This document shows positions 46,999 through 60,300 of a stretch of 64,000 nt of DNA, piece after piece; the first letter of the stretch is position 1; every line of letters begins with the position of its first letter. The DNA is from Plazaster borealis (Eukaryota; Echinodermata; Asteroidea; Forcipulatida; Labidiasteridae), in contig CM037460.1 of assembly GCA_021014325.1 (NCBI GenBank), positions 29,032,336 through 29,096,335 on the forward strand. Direction: 5' to 3'. A model generated the notes under the pieces. The model saw only the letters and a program-made list of their open reading frames with translations. It was not told where the DNA came from and made no database searches. The translations under genes were made by a program, and so were the position numbers.

Positions 46999-48374
46999 GG
47001 ACAGATTTCCCTATGACATCGGCTTTTGGGAATTGTATAGGGCAAACTTCGAAAAAAACACAATCAGTTTAATGTGTCTTTACGAATCGGTGGCTTTGGA
47101 ACGCTAGAACAGCAGCGGACATATCAGGTATTTTGCCATTGTTTAAACGTATTTCTCATTATGCGCACATTATTTATGTGAACAAGTGATCATTTTGTTC
47201 TGGTAGAGTCTGCTGCCACCTAGCGTCCATAGTTGTCTCAAGTCTCCCCAAAAACGCCCCATTCTCTTTTGATTGTCAAATCACGAGCTGAACAATAAAA
47301 CTGTGAGAACACGCTGTTGCTGATAAAATTATTTTCATTCAGGGGATGCTTTTTATAAATGTAACTTCAGTGTCTGTGTTACTTTATGGAGATAGGTCCG
47401 TAAAAAGTTGTCTTGTTTTTAGTCTGATATTTTGAACAATGATCCTGGTCAAACTTCTGGTACAACGGCAAAAACAAACCACTTTAGATTATATTTGGTT
47501 TTACCCGAACACCGATATGTGTAAAGCACTGTATACTCTAGTCCTGTGGAAAAAATATCATCAAAAAGATCATCGTTGTTATAAAAGCGCAATAGCGCCC
47601 TCTTGTTAAAAAAGTATACCCAGGAAAAAAACATACGGTGGACGAACATTTGACGAAAAAAACTACTCTAGTAATAGTATGAATGGTTTATCTAGATCAT
47701 GAGATGTTTTGAATTGTAACAGTAAGAAGTACGCTGATGGTGCAGTATTAAACCACGTACCTGTTATGTATATCACCTGGATTAAAAATTAACAGACGAA
47801 TCAATGTAGATCAATCATTTATTGCACACTCGTCAATGCAAAGTTATCTACCTGTTGTTGGAGTTGAGTGGCCAGACTCGTCCATTATATTTCAGATGAA
47901 AAGCCAATCAGTTATTTATAACTGTGAATCTAAACACATGAAAAATATACTTTCTACATGATTTACAACAGGAAAACAATTATTTGGTATAATTCAGACT
48001 TGATGTGAACTCAAAATATTTTCATTTCAATAACATTCACATTATGCGCAAGTTGTTTCAGAAATTTGATGAATGCTCCCCTACTGTAAATTATGGTATA
48101 GCCTAAGCTTATGCAAATGAATCTCCGTCTCATAGGTGATTTCGTACACACAATTCGGGAATTAGCCAAAATGGCCGCTGGTGGTTACGGTACGGAAAAC
48201 TTCTATTTAACAAAAATAACTTTACAAACAGCCTGTAAAATGACATGTAGTTCAATAAAACACAGTTGTTAGCATTGCGGGCAGTTGTTAGCATTGCGGG
48301 CAGTAGCCTATATACATCATATTGCGATCTTAAAGAGCTGTGACTTTCATTAGAACGGAACATAAGGCCTTGGT

Positions 48375-51300
48375 ATGGCCGATGTTGAACCGGCAAAGTT
48401 AGCGGTGAACGGGCCGACTGCTGGAGGAGGGCATCAACGAATGAAGGCAACATCCAAGCGTAACCCAGGCAGTGCAGACCCGAAGAATAAATCACGTCTT
48501 GCAGCATTAGCACCTGGAGAAAACCTGAAGGAACGACAGGTTTGTACTGTACATTTTGGATTAATTCATTATGATACTTTGAAAAAGTTGCTGAATTCTG
48601 TAGTATTGTTATGTATAGCCAGTCAACTTGGTTATGGGTCAACTCGGTCCGTAGTCAACTCGGTCCGAGTCAACTCGGTCCGAAGTCAACTCGGTCCGAA
48701 GTCAACTCGGTCCGAAGTCATCTCGGTCCGAGGTTAACTCGGTCCGATGCTAACTCGGTCCGAAGCCAACTCGGTCCGAAATTGTTTATAAGCACTATGG
48801 CCTATGCTTATAATCTCGTAAATTAAAAGGGCCTAATTATCAGCATTTAAAAAATAAATATTTTGCAGTTAGTGTATGACTTTTTTTAATCCGAAACAAG
48901 AAGATAAATGTTCCACTTCAGTAAATTAAAACACATAAAACAAATAATGTAGTCAATTAAGGAGAATGTTTGATTGGAAGTAATAATATAAACAAAACTT
49001 TCTAATAATAAATACTACAAAATAAAGAATGCCAAATCTATGCTAATGATAAATATTTCATAAAAATTTAGAACCACAAATAGTATGTTTGGTTTTCCAA
49101 TTTAACTGAACATAATTAGGCCTATCATTATATAATAAAAAAAGGTATATTATGTAAAAAATACAAGTAAAATTCCCCTACATAATAATAATAGAAATTT
49201 TCAACTAAACAAAAGAAAACAAATGTCTTAGACAAACTGCAAAGGAAAGTTCATTTTCTACCATTTTGTTTCATTTCAGAAAGTTGTCTTTTTTAAACGG
49301 TGATTATTATTAATTTCTGAGTTACAGCGTCGAGATAAATTTGTCCCGCCACTTCCCCGTCAACCATACTTTATTTAATTTTTCGGACCGAGTTGACTTC
49401 GGACCGAGATGACTTCGGACCGACTTGACTTCGGACCGAGATGACTTCGGACCGAGATGACTTCAGACCGAGTTGACTTCGGACCGAGTTGACTCGGTCC
49501 GAGATTGGCTTCATTTGTTTATAAGAATTATGCAAACATACATTAAAACTTGATAGACATTGAAACTTTCACACCAAGCGATCTTCGATGACTTCAATAG
49601 CGTCCCATTTGTTTTGAGTTTTACCTGTTTTCAAGGCAAACAAGGAAGTATGGTGTCCCGGTGAAGCCATACGTGGAAGAAACATCTGCAGTGACTACAA
49701 GTGTTCTGTGAGACTTTGTGTATGACCCTATAGCCAGCAGTTGTCTTCATTTTATTCAAAATATTTTTAAATTAATTTTAAAAATTACCATGGTAATTTG
49801 CAAAAACTATTTAAAAATTTAAAAAAAAAAAATGTGTAAATATTTCTTGGCTTTCAAATCTGATTTTTATTTAGTTTTGTGTCGTTTTATGTTTCTTAAC
49901 ATTTATAAAAAAGCATACAAATAAACAGTGATAATTGAATCAACAATCCGATGTTTAAATTTTGACATTAATAATAATAATGACATGAGGGTTACAAAAA
50001 AAATTCTCCAGACTATTAGAAAATGATATAAGGCACATGGCTTCTTAAGACCTTTATTTGAATAGTATTACAAAGGAGAGAAAGCTGTGTTACATAATGG
50101 GTGATTTCAACCTTAATTTACTCAACTGTTCTGAGCATCAACCCACAGATGATTTTATTAATGCTGTCTTTGGTTATGGGCTTCGCCCATTAATTGACAA
50201 ACCGACTCGCATCACTCCTCGCACTTCCACACTTCTTGATAACATACTAACAAACTCCGATCTCGATATCTCTGCAGGTATTTTTTACTCAGATATCTCA
50301 GATCATTGCCCACTGTTTCAGGTAACATCATCATGTTTCTCCAAGGAAAAGCCTCTGCAGCAGACATTTATTACAAGGGATATCAATCCCAATTCTATCA
50401 ATTCATTTAGTGCTGACATTGCTGGTACTGACTGGAATGAAGTCTATGCATCTCACCATGCAGACGCCGCTTACGACTCTTTCTTTTCAATCTTTTCTTC
50501 TCGCTACAATGCTCACTTTCCTCTTATTGTTAAAACTGTTGGTAAATCAAAAAGTAACCAACCGTGGATCACTCAGTCCATTATTGATTCATGTAATCTA
50601 AAAAATAGGCTCTACAGGCGTTTTCTACGCAACCCCACTGAGAGTAATGAGCTTGATTACAAGACATTCCGTAATCGCCTGACTGCTACTATTCGTAAGG
50701 CAAAGAAAGATCATTATGCCCGAAAGCTCGATTCTCGCAAGAATGATTTGAAAAGTCTGTGGCGGGAAATAAACAGTATTCTTGGTAAGGGTAAAAAGAC
50801 GTCTTTTCCCGACAGTTTCACTGACGGGGAGCGTCTTCTTTCGAATCCTACTGACGTCGCCAATTCTTTCAATTCCTTTTTTACTAACATAGGTTCTTCA
50901 TTAGCTAACAAAATCCCTTCTACTGACGTCCACTTTTCAAAATACTTGCACAATCCTAACTCATCATCTTTTTTTACTACTCCCACTAGTCCTTTAGAAA
51001 TCATACGCATTGGAATAGAACTCAAACCAAGCGCAAGTTGTGGATTTGATGGTATCAGTTCTACTTTGATAAAACATGCTCTCCCTTTTATTGCCTATCC
51101 TCTCGCTCATATCTTCAATCTGTCCTTTTCTACTGGTTCTGTTCCTCTTAATCTTAAAGTTGCCAAAGTTATTCCTATCTTTAAAAGTGGTGATGTTCAC
51201 ACCATCGGCAACTACAGACCCATTTCAATTCTCCCTTGCTTCTCTAAAATCCTTGAGAGACTTGTCTACAATCGCCTTTTCAAATTTGCTTCTGATTTCC

Positions 51301-54300
51301 ATCTTCTCTATGATAACCAATACGGCTTTCGCAGCAAACACTCCACTGACATGGCACTTACTCAATTTATTGATAATGTTACAGATACTCTGTGTAAGAA
51401 ACTATATGCCATTGGTGTGTTTGTTGATCTTTCAAAGCTTTTGACACTATCAACCATTCTATTCTTCTTTCCAAGCTTGAACACTACGGTATTAGAGGAG
51501 TTGCTCTTCAGTGGTTCAAAGATTATCTTTTTAATAGACAACAATTCACATCAGTCATGAACTCTGACTCTGACCGTCTTTCTATTCTACATGGCATTCC
51601 GCAAGGTTCTATCCTTGGGCCGCTTCTCTTTCTGTTCTATATCAATGACTTACATCGTTCTTCTTCTCGTTTGTCTTTCACTCTTTTTGCCGATGACACT
51701 ACTATCTTTCATTCTAGTCCTAACTCTAATACTCTGGTTGAATCTCTTAATTCTGAACTTCGTCAGGTCTCTTTGTGGTTTAGAGCCAATAAACTTTCTT
51801 TAAATCACACCAAGACCAGTTTCATTTTCTTTTCCAAATCTACATCTTCTAGCCAGCTCCTATTGCCTCCAGTTATGATAGACGGTATCCCTATAAAAAG
51901 GGTGTTCTCCACTAAATTTCTGGGAGTAATTGTCGACCATAAGCTTTCATGGTCTGAGCATATTTCCTCTATAATCAAGATCACTTCGCGCAATACTGGT
52001 GTTCTTTCCAAACTTCGTTACTTTATTCCTTCTTCTTCCCTGGTCTTACTATATAACACACTTATTCTTCCATATCTAAATTACTGTAACATTGTCTGGG
52101 CTCATTCAAGTAACAGTAAGCTTTACTCTTTATCTGTTACCCAAAAACGTGCCATCAGAATCTGCACCTTATCGCACCCTCGTGAGCACACTGCACCCTT
52201 ATTCGCTCAATTACACACCCTTACTGTCTCTGATATTAACAAACTTCACACTGGTATCTTTATGTACAAATACTTTCACAACCTCCTTCCCGCGACATTT
52301 TCTTCTTATTTTACCTCTACTGAATCTGTGCATGGATACTCCACAAGATCTCGTCGAAATCTTTACGTTCCTTTTACTCGCACCACTTATTCTATGCACA
52401 CACTTCGCTTCTACGGTCCTCGTCTTTGGAACGCCATTGACAGTAGAATACAAAATCAGCCTTCTGTGGGTCATTTCAAAACCTCGTTCAAAAGAGTCCT
52501 CCTCTCCAATTATGTAGCTTAGCTTTCTCTCCCTGTGAGTTCCATTTGTCCCTTTCAGCTCTTTAATTTCTTGTCATTAGTTTCTTCTTTCTTATTGCAT
52601 TAGTTATACTTGTACCTAGCTCATCTAATTTTGTCCCGTCCCCTTTGTTTGTCTGTGTTTGTTTGTTATTATTATTATTATTATTTCTGGTTTATTAAAA
52701 CAATGCATTTGTAGCCCAGGGGCTAAATTGCTACAAAGTTCACAATTACAAATTTAAAAACATTGCAATGTACATCAAATTACATATTTAAAAAAAAGCA
52801 ACGGGTTTACACAAAATACATGTCCCAGGTTGTTCCCTACAAGCCTCCGCTTATTTGAACAGCCTCCATACTCATCTGTATTATTTTTTTCTTTACCTGT
52901 ATATTCATTAATTAATGGGTTCTCCAGTTTGGACCTGAAGCTAAGGCTACATTAGTTTTTTCTTTGTTCATTTACAAACTTCGTTTATTTATGCCCTTAA
53001 TGTGCTTATTTAACATTCGGTTACTGTATTTTGATGTGAGTATGTGAGTATGGAAATAAATGTAATATTGAATCGAATTGAAGCCTCTGTATTTTTCCCC
53101 CAGAATGCTCAGCAGAATGTTCAGTCACATGATTTGATCATCGTGAATTGTGAATTGAAAAAGTGTTTGATGAAACTTTTTCGATGGGCAATTTTTATGG
53201 CCCCGACAGTATGACATATTTTTGTACCTTGTAGAAATGCCTAAAATACCACAACTTTTTGCATTTACAAGTGCAACTAACCAGTGGAGCCTTACATGTT
53301 TCTAAGTTTTGGTCGAAGGAGTGGCGACTCTTCGCTTGGCAAGTCAAACCACAAAAATTGTATCTAGGGACTGTTTACATCGCGCACAGAGAGGTAAAAG
53401 ATTTGCCCCGATTTCAGGGGCACCCTGATTACAGGACCTCCTAGGATACAAGGTAGCCCCCATAACAAAGTTGCTCCTCACACACAAACTCGCCCCCGAC
53501 AGAGTCGCCCCAGACAAAGTCGCCACCCTTCAAAGTCACCCCGTGTAAAAAGGTATAAAATAGCCTAACAATAATACTTAGTAAGATTGTGACTCTAATT
53601 CACATTTATAACGGTGTCACGTTAAACATGAGCTGGAACAAAGGTAAAGTGGCGCCTTCTAACATACACCACTGTCTCAAATTTTCAACATGCCCCCCAA
53701 AAAAACCAAACCTGTTTGTGCACCACAGGTTACATATTAAAGGTACCGTACACGTTTGGTAATGACTCAAAACAAATATTATCATAAAAACTTACTTAGT
53801 AACAAGCAACGGAGAGCTGTTGGTAGTATAAAACATTGTAGGAAACGACTCCCTCTGAAGTAACGTAGTTTTTGAGAAAGAGGTAATTTCTCACAAAAAT
53901 AATAAAAACTTCTTGCAAGAAGTTTTTATTCCTATCTGAAAGCACACAAATTTGTACAACAAGGGTGTTTTTCTTTCATCATTTTCTTGCAACTTCAAAT
54001 ACCAATTGAGCCCAAATTTTCACAGGCTTGTTATTTTATGCATATGTTGGGATACACCAAGTGAGAACACTGGTCTTTGACAATTTCCAAACGTGTACGA
54101 TGCCTTTAAGCATGTCTCCCATTCATTAGGCTGAGCATGCAGAACAGAAAATGTTGTTCGTGCACGAGTTAGAATGAACGTGTGTCTTAAAGGGTCTGTT
54201 TACGTTTGGGAATGACTCTGAAAATTAATGGCAATAAAAACTTACTTGGTAAGAAGTACAGCAGCTTTGGATAGTATAATGCATTTTAAAAAACATTTCA

Positions 54301-57300
54301 CTTCGAAGTACTGCGGTTATGAAAAAATGTATCACTTTTCATCCCCCAATTTTTTTTGAACTGGTATGCTGCGCGCTACGCTGGTAACGATTACCAACAT
54401 ACAATCATAGGCGCAATGCTGGTCCACAATAACCAATGTTCTGTGCGTGAACCGTCGAACCATTTGTAATTGTTAACCAGCGAAGCACGTAGCATACCAG
54501 CTCAAATTTTCAGCGACGGCCATTTTGTGAACGGAAGGCGAGGATTCTGAAAACTGAGAAATTTATCATTTTTTGCCCCTTTTTTTTTACGGAGTGGATT
54601 TTCTGGACCCAAGCCGAGCTCACTGTAAGAACAAAGAACACATAGAGCCTAATTTTGGCAAGATCCAGTTTTTAAATTTTAGTAATATTTTTTACCAATT
54701 CATTTATTTAATTGTGTTGTTTACTTTAATAAGATAATGCTAACTTGATCACTGATGTGTTTTAATATGTTTTAATTTATTCATGAAATATTTTTAAATT
54801 AACTATATACATTCAGGTTTACATACCCCGGCCTATTAGGAATTCAAAAGCTACGTGAATCTAAAATAGAAAATGTAATTAGCTGTTGCAAACTGCTTAT
54901 CAACCAAAGGGACCTATGGTATTAATGCAGAAATTTGTTAGCGTCCTGACTATTCGACTCGAGCAGAGTCTCTCTCGAAGGCTTAAGCCTAAGCCTTCGC
55001 GAAAAAATTCTGCAAGGGTTGAAACGTCAGGCTCAGCATATTGAATATTTGCTTGAATCTAAATCGTTAACATGGGGCGCCCTCGCTTTGTGAAATGGCT
55101 TTAAATCGCTCAACCTTTTACACGGGGCAACTTTGAAGGGGGGAGACTGTGTCAGGGGCAAATTTTGAGAGGGGGCAACTTTGCTAGTGGGGGATTTTGT
55201 AGTGGGCGACTTTGTAGTGAGTGACTTTGCTGGGGGCGTGAGTTGACTGGTTTCCGTAGGGACTGATCAGAGTGTGTTTCCTTGTGTGAATAGAATAGCA
55301 AAATGGATTGGTCGTTGAAATTAAATCGACGGCAAACTTGCATAATACATAAAATGTTACTGATATTATCAGTAATTTATTTTACTCCCAGCTGCAAATC
55401 AATGACAATAACCCTACACGATAGGCTCTTATTCATTGTATCAAGGTTTGTTAAATATCTTTAACAATGAGGTAGTTAAGGTGAGCCCCTTGTACATATA
55501 AAAGTTAGTGGATATATACCCGGCACCGATTAACTTTAAGCATGTTTGTAGTAAAGTTGTTTTACAGTGTAGTGCCCTTTTTGATGAGAATACCAGTAGC
55601 CAAAAAGTTATCATAATATCAGGTTCTAAAATACCTTCCAATCCGGAGTGTGTTGCGTGGCTCCAATCCGGAGTGTGTTGCGTGGTATGATACATTGGGT
55701 CGAGGAGTTCAGAGCAGGAGGTGCGGGGATTGAGTCCCAATGTTACAATATTGGTTCAGCCCAAAAATGAAGAATACTCTTCTTTCACTATACATAAATT
55801 GATTCCCGTGTTTCATTGGTTATTAAATTTAAAAACCCTTTTTTCAAAGTTTTGGCTTACAAGGATGTTTTTAAAGGGAAATTTTAAAGTCCGAATTTCA
55901 TAAATGGTCTGATTCCAATCTCGTGACTACAAAGTCATAATAAGGACAATGTTGGCGTGGAATGGTAAACCAGACTGAACATTTATTATGGTAAAATTGT
56001 TAAGTTCCCCCAAACCAGTCACGGTGCATGTTGAGTGCTGTTCTGTGAAATTAACGTTTGCTAAAGATATATGGTTCCAGGTATATTATCAACTGCCAAT
56101 ATAATGAAAATAATGAAATTCTTAAATGAATTTTTTAACAAACATCCCATCAAACAACAAACACAAACACAAACTTTGTCAGAATATGTATGATGTACAG
56201 CTATTTGCCTGAGGTGCAAAGCCAGTAAGGGAAGTGAGTTATAAGTCCTAATTTAATTTATGAAAACAGTAAACCATAATTATTAAAAAGTCCTGTTAGG
56301 CCATCCTAAGATTTATTTTATGGGATATTTTAGTGTCAGTATCACTTTTGTGCAAACAATTTATGATTTTCCCAAAATATAAACTCCAGTTTGTGTATCA
56401 ATTTCATTCCAGTTATTAAAACCTGTACTTGTGTAGTCTGCAATGACCGTAGCCGTTTTGGAGAAGACTTAGGCCGTTTCCGAAATTAGCAGCTACAGCT
56501 ACGGCTACGGCTAGATTTCCGCGTCATCATGCGTTGAAGTATAGGACGTCCTTAACAACACACCTAGCAACAGTCGTAGCAGTAGCTGTAGCCGCCAATT
56601 CGGATATGGCCTTACAATCATCGCAACTCCAAATACAATGATTAAAGCTTGTGTTTCAACAGACTGTCGCTAGAAAGGTGAAGAAATAAACAAGTTCAAG
56701 TTTCACACTTCATACTGTGCACTAAACACCTATGAAAGAATAAAAGAATCACACACATATTGAATGATAAATTAGTCATCTGATCGTTTCAGTAGACCTT
56801 TACTGCTTCCCTCAGGATATAATAGGTGTTTGTTGTTGATTACTTAGGAATATGGAGTGTGTACTAAATACCTGCAATACATGTAGGGCCACCTGACTAC
56901 AACTGTACTTATCACAAATAAGAATAGTTTCAATGTACAAATGACCTACTTGAAGGAAGCCTGTCAAGTCCAATATCTGTCTAGTCTTTTCTCTTTGGCC
57001 ATCTGTCTTGTCCTAGGGCTGATTTATACAAAGTTTTGATTTACTTAATCACCCTCCTTGAGTCCTTCATCCTCTTTCTATTATTCTGTTTACATAAGAA
57101 CATTGACTTCATTATTTGGTTATTTTGCTTTGTTTTTGATTGATTTGTTACATTATTTTCTCTGGTATGAGAGTATAGAAATACTTGTTTTCTCGAATTG
57201 ATTTAGGAAAAAATATATTTCTTAGGAAATATGAATTATACTGACTGGATTGTTTTGAGAAAGCGATAAGTATAGATTTAAATAAAATTCGGGTGACAAA

Positions 57301-60300
57301 ATAGATAAATAACCACATTTCTGTAAGTAAAGTTGAAGGAGTTTTATGAAAAATTAATACACAGAAAAAATATTAAAACACACTATTCGCTATAGACTAT
57401 AAAACTGCTTATTTCCCTCAGGTGAAAATGTGCTTTGTTAAAGCCCTTTTTACACTCCAGGGAAACAAGCTGGGGGTCCTTGTTCCTAAGAGTAAGAACA
57501 CAACATTATCAAATCCAATTGTGTGAAATTTATCTCTGCTCTGCACAAGCACGGGTCTGTAGTCTTTTCCTGACCATCAGACCAGCAACAAAAAACACAC
57601 TTTGTGAAAATTCACCATAATAGCCATGTGAATGAACACCTCCCCCACCCCCTCTAATTGATTCATTCCCCCCAGGTAGTGTTGCCCTTTTTTCACCCGA
57701 TTCCAAATAAAACCAACAGTTTAGCGTCTACAGACATCTATTTTAGTTTAAGCAAGAACGAAGAACCAGGAAAAACATGCCATACACTTTTTTCAGTTTT
57801 AGGTCTTAATTTTTCTTTACATTTTTTTTTAGACTTACAATGGACACAAAAATTACATGTACAACATCATGTTGCGGGTGAGGATCAAACTAATTTTGTA
57901 TTTGAAGCCTAAAATTTTATTTGGGAATTGACCAAAAGCTCCTCAATAAGTAATACAATACAAATTAAGAAATTAAATAAACAAATAAGCAGAATTTAAA
58001 TAAGTCAATTAAATTGAACTCTATCCTATGGCTATGCTCGAAAAGATATATAATAATATATATTAAAAATTATGTCAAAGGGTGAGCGCTTACTGTATCT
58101 TACAATGTAAAGCACTATGGTCATGATGGTATTACAATGTAGTTTTGGTCCATTGAATTGAATTTCTGTTAACGTTGCAATATTACAAAGCCTGTATTTG
58201 CTGAAATGAAATCAGGCATGAAACTTAATTCTCAGCCAGTCAGTAAGTGAGAAGGTTATAATTATCTACGCTTACTTTGCTCAGTCTTGATAAGTATTGT
58301 TTCATTGTCCTTTGCTCTTAGTTACAAACAGGTAGCTTGTAGTGCACATAAGTTGTTTTTTAGTTGCTGTAATTCACCTCCTGTTGAAGAAATTGCCAGC
58401 GTTATGGTTTCAGACTGCATTTAGAGCTTTGTTGCCATAGTTGTACATGTAGTTCTTTCATTTTACTTTGACTGGGCAGTTAATCTCTTCTTTGGGATGA
58501 AAAAACTGTCAACATGTAAAGGAGATTATGAGGTAAGTTTCACAGAATAAGTCGAGAGATTCAGAAAGTTGTTTTTGACTACTGATCGTACTGGAAATCA
58601 AGAAGTGTAACGATTTAGAGTGTAGCAGGGGGCAAGTAGAGAAGGGCTTAGCTTTTCTCATATATAAACTATAAATTCTGTTATATTAGTTGTTCTTTTT
58701 TTGATGTCTTGTCATACTGTAAATAACTTTTTTTCATAACTGAAAAGTGTTGAAACAACTGTATTTGTTAATTTAGGAAAGAAGTTGAAGTGATTGATGT
58801 AACATTTGATTTTGATTGCTTTTACTACAGTTATTGTTGTGTTGAAAAACAACATCTCTGTGCTTTGAACTTTTATGATTGGACCATAAAGATTACGATC
58901 TCTGCCTTGTGTAAATCTACCAGCTTCATGCCCCTCACTTTGTTGTTTGTAACCAAGGTTACAGCACTAATCACTACATGTGCAGACTATTCTAACATCA
59001 GCTTAAAATTTTAATCTGCTGATTTAAGATTAGGCCTATAGCTTTATAGTCAATGAGATGAATCTTTTTGGAACTGTAGGGTTTAACTTTACCATGGATT
59101 GCTCCATGACTACTATAGAGTGTTTAGTGCTTTGTTGTTGCTGTCATGTAGATGTGAAGTTGGTGACTGTATACATTGGAAGATTATATGGTGTATCACA
59201 TGTCACTGGTGGTAGTCTTGGCTGTAAACAAAGTTTATAAGGGCTATATTTTTATATGCAAAAAGGTTATGTTTTTTGATTATTATTTATTCTTATTTAT
59301 TCTTTTATTTCTCTCCCCAAAATTCAAAACATAAAAGTTACACACTAAAATTTACAAAAATTTAAAACTAATTTCTAAGTGAAAAATAAACACTAAAAAT
59401 GTTATAGATGTGGAAAAGGCAAAAAAACTGAGGAGGAAATCTACAAAATATTCTTATTACTAAAATGTTCAGTCTGCCAATAAAACCTTGATCTAGAACT
59501 ATGAAGCGTAAAAAAGTTGACCCTCGTATAGGGGTTAATGTGTCTCGCAGAATTGCCACGCATCATTGTTCCAAGCAATACTTCTGAAAGTATTGTAATA
59601 CATGTTCTAAATTATGGCTTCCTTGTAAATGCAATTTTTGTGTTTTTTTGAAGATCAAATAAAAGTACAAAAATTGACGTTGTTTTGTTTTGTTTTGTAA
59701 TGAGAACCTGATGTTTATATATACAAGTCTAGGGTCTATCTGTCATTGAGGAGTACTAACTAGAACCTGACCATGAGTATTCCACATACATACAGTTAGC
59801 ACCTGGTTTTGATGAAGACAACCACATGTTACTAGTACCTGTTATTGATGTATAACTGTTATTGACAATTACTAGAACCTGTTACTAGCACTATTGATTG
59901 GTATTAGCACCTTTTGCTGATGGACGCTAGTACATTCGTACCTGTTAATGTTATTTGTGATCGTATTTTAAAATTTGAACTAATGTCTTTAGATGAACGT
60001 CTGTATTTCTTTTAGCAGCAAAGCAATGGCCCTCTTCGAATTTCCAGTGCCCTCAGGTGACTCCCCAATTAAAAAAAAAAGCCTCCCCAAATAATGTTAA
60101 CTAAATGAATTAAGAAAGTTAGAAAAATGGCCTATTACTGATTTAAGTCTGTTGTCTTCAAACATATTTCAAGGCCTATACATTATGGTTTTAGAAAAAC
60201 CTAAAACGTTTGTAATTATAAAAGAAAGCGTTACCCCCCCCCATTTGCATTTCTTTTAAGACTGACTTTGTGACAACTTCTCTCAAAACCTTCCATAGCA

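Larger units (their letters stand above)
44395..48374. other. spacer between carbonic anhydrase and the dynein gene
   Basis: No exon recognised. The segment 45595-45735 has clustered CCAAT/ATTGG boxes and CGTCAC sites, a candidate regulatory region, and a tandem pair of TATCCAATGAAATC. 48268-48303 holds a 19-bp direct repeat (AGCATTGCGGGCAGTTGTT). A SINE-tail piece lies at 47503-47545. Confidence 0.4.
53447..55230. mobile_element. foldback (TU-like) element with inverted minisatellite arms, no. 2
   Basis: The left arm (53453-53545) has about five degenerate 16-18-bp units around CAAAGTCGCCCC. The right arm (about 55125-55230) has six or seven in reverse complement (GGGGCAACTTTG, GGGCGACTTTGTAGTG). 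The inner borders also pair: CCGTGTAAAAAGG at 53541 and CCTTTTACACGG at 55116. The interior (1.6 kb) holds several MITEs and a Penelope-like tail. Its left arm directly adjoins the end of element A. Confidence 0.65.

Noticed and set aside
48164..48267. ATG GCC GCT GGT GGT... as the dynein start
   Set aside because: The frame stops after about 34 codons and is not linked to the downstream exon by good splice sites; the ATG at 48375 runs directly into a donor in the right phase.
48130..48642. 170-codon minus-strand frame
   Set aside because: Antisense to dynein exon 1 and its flank; no homology recognised and no splice or start context.
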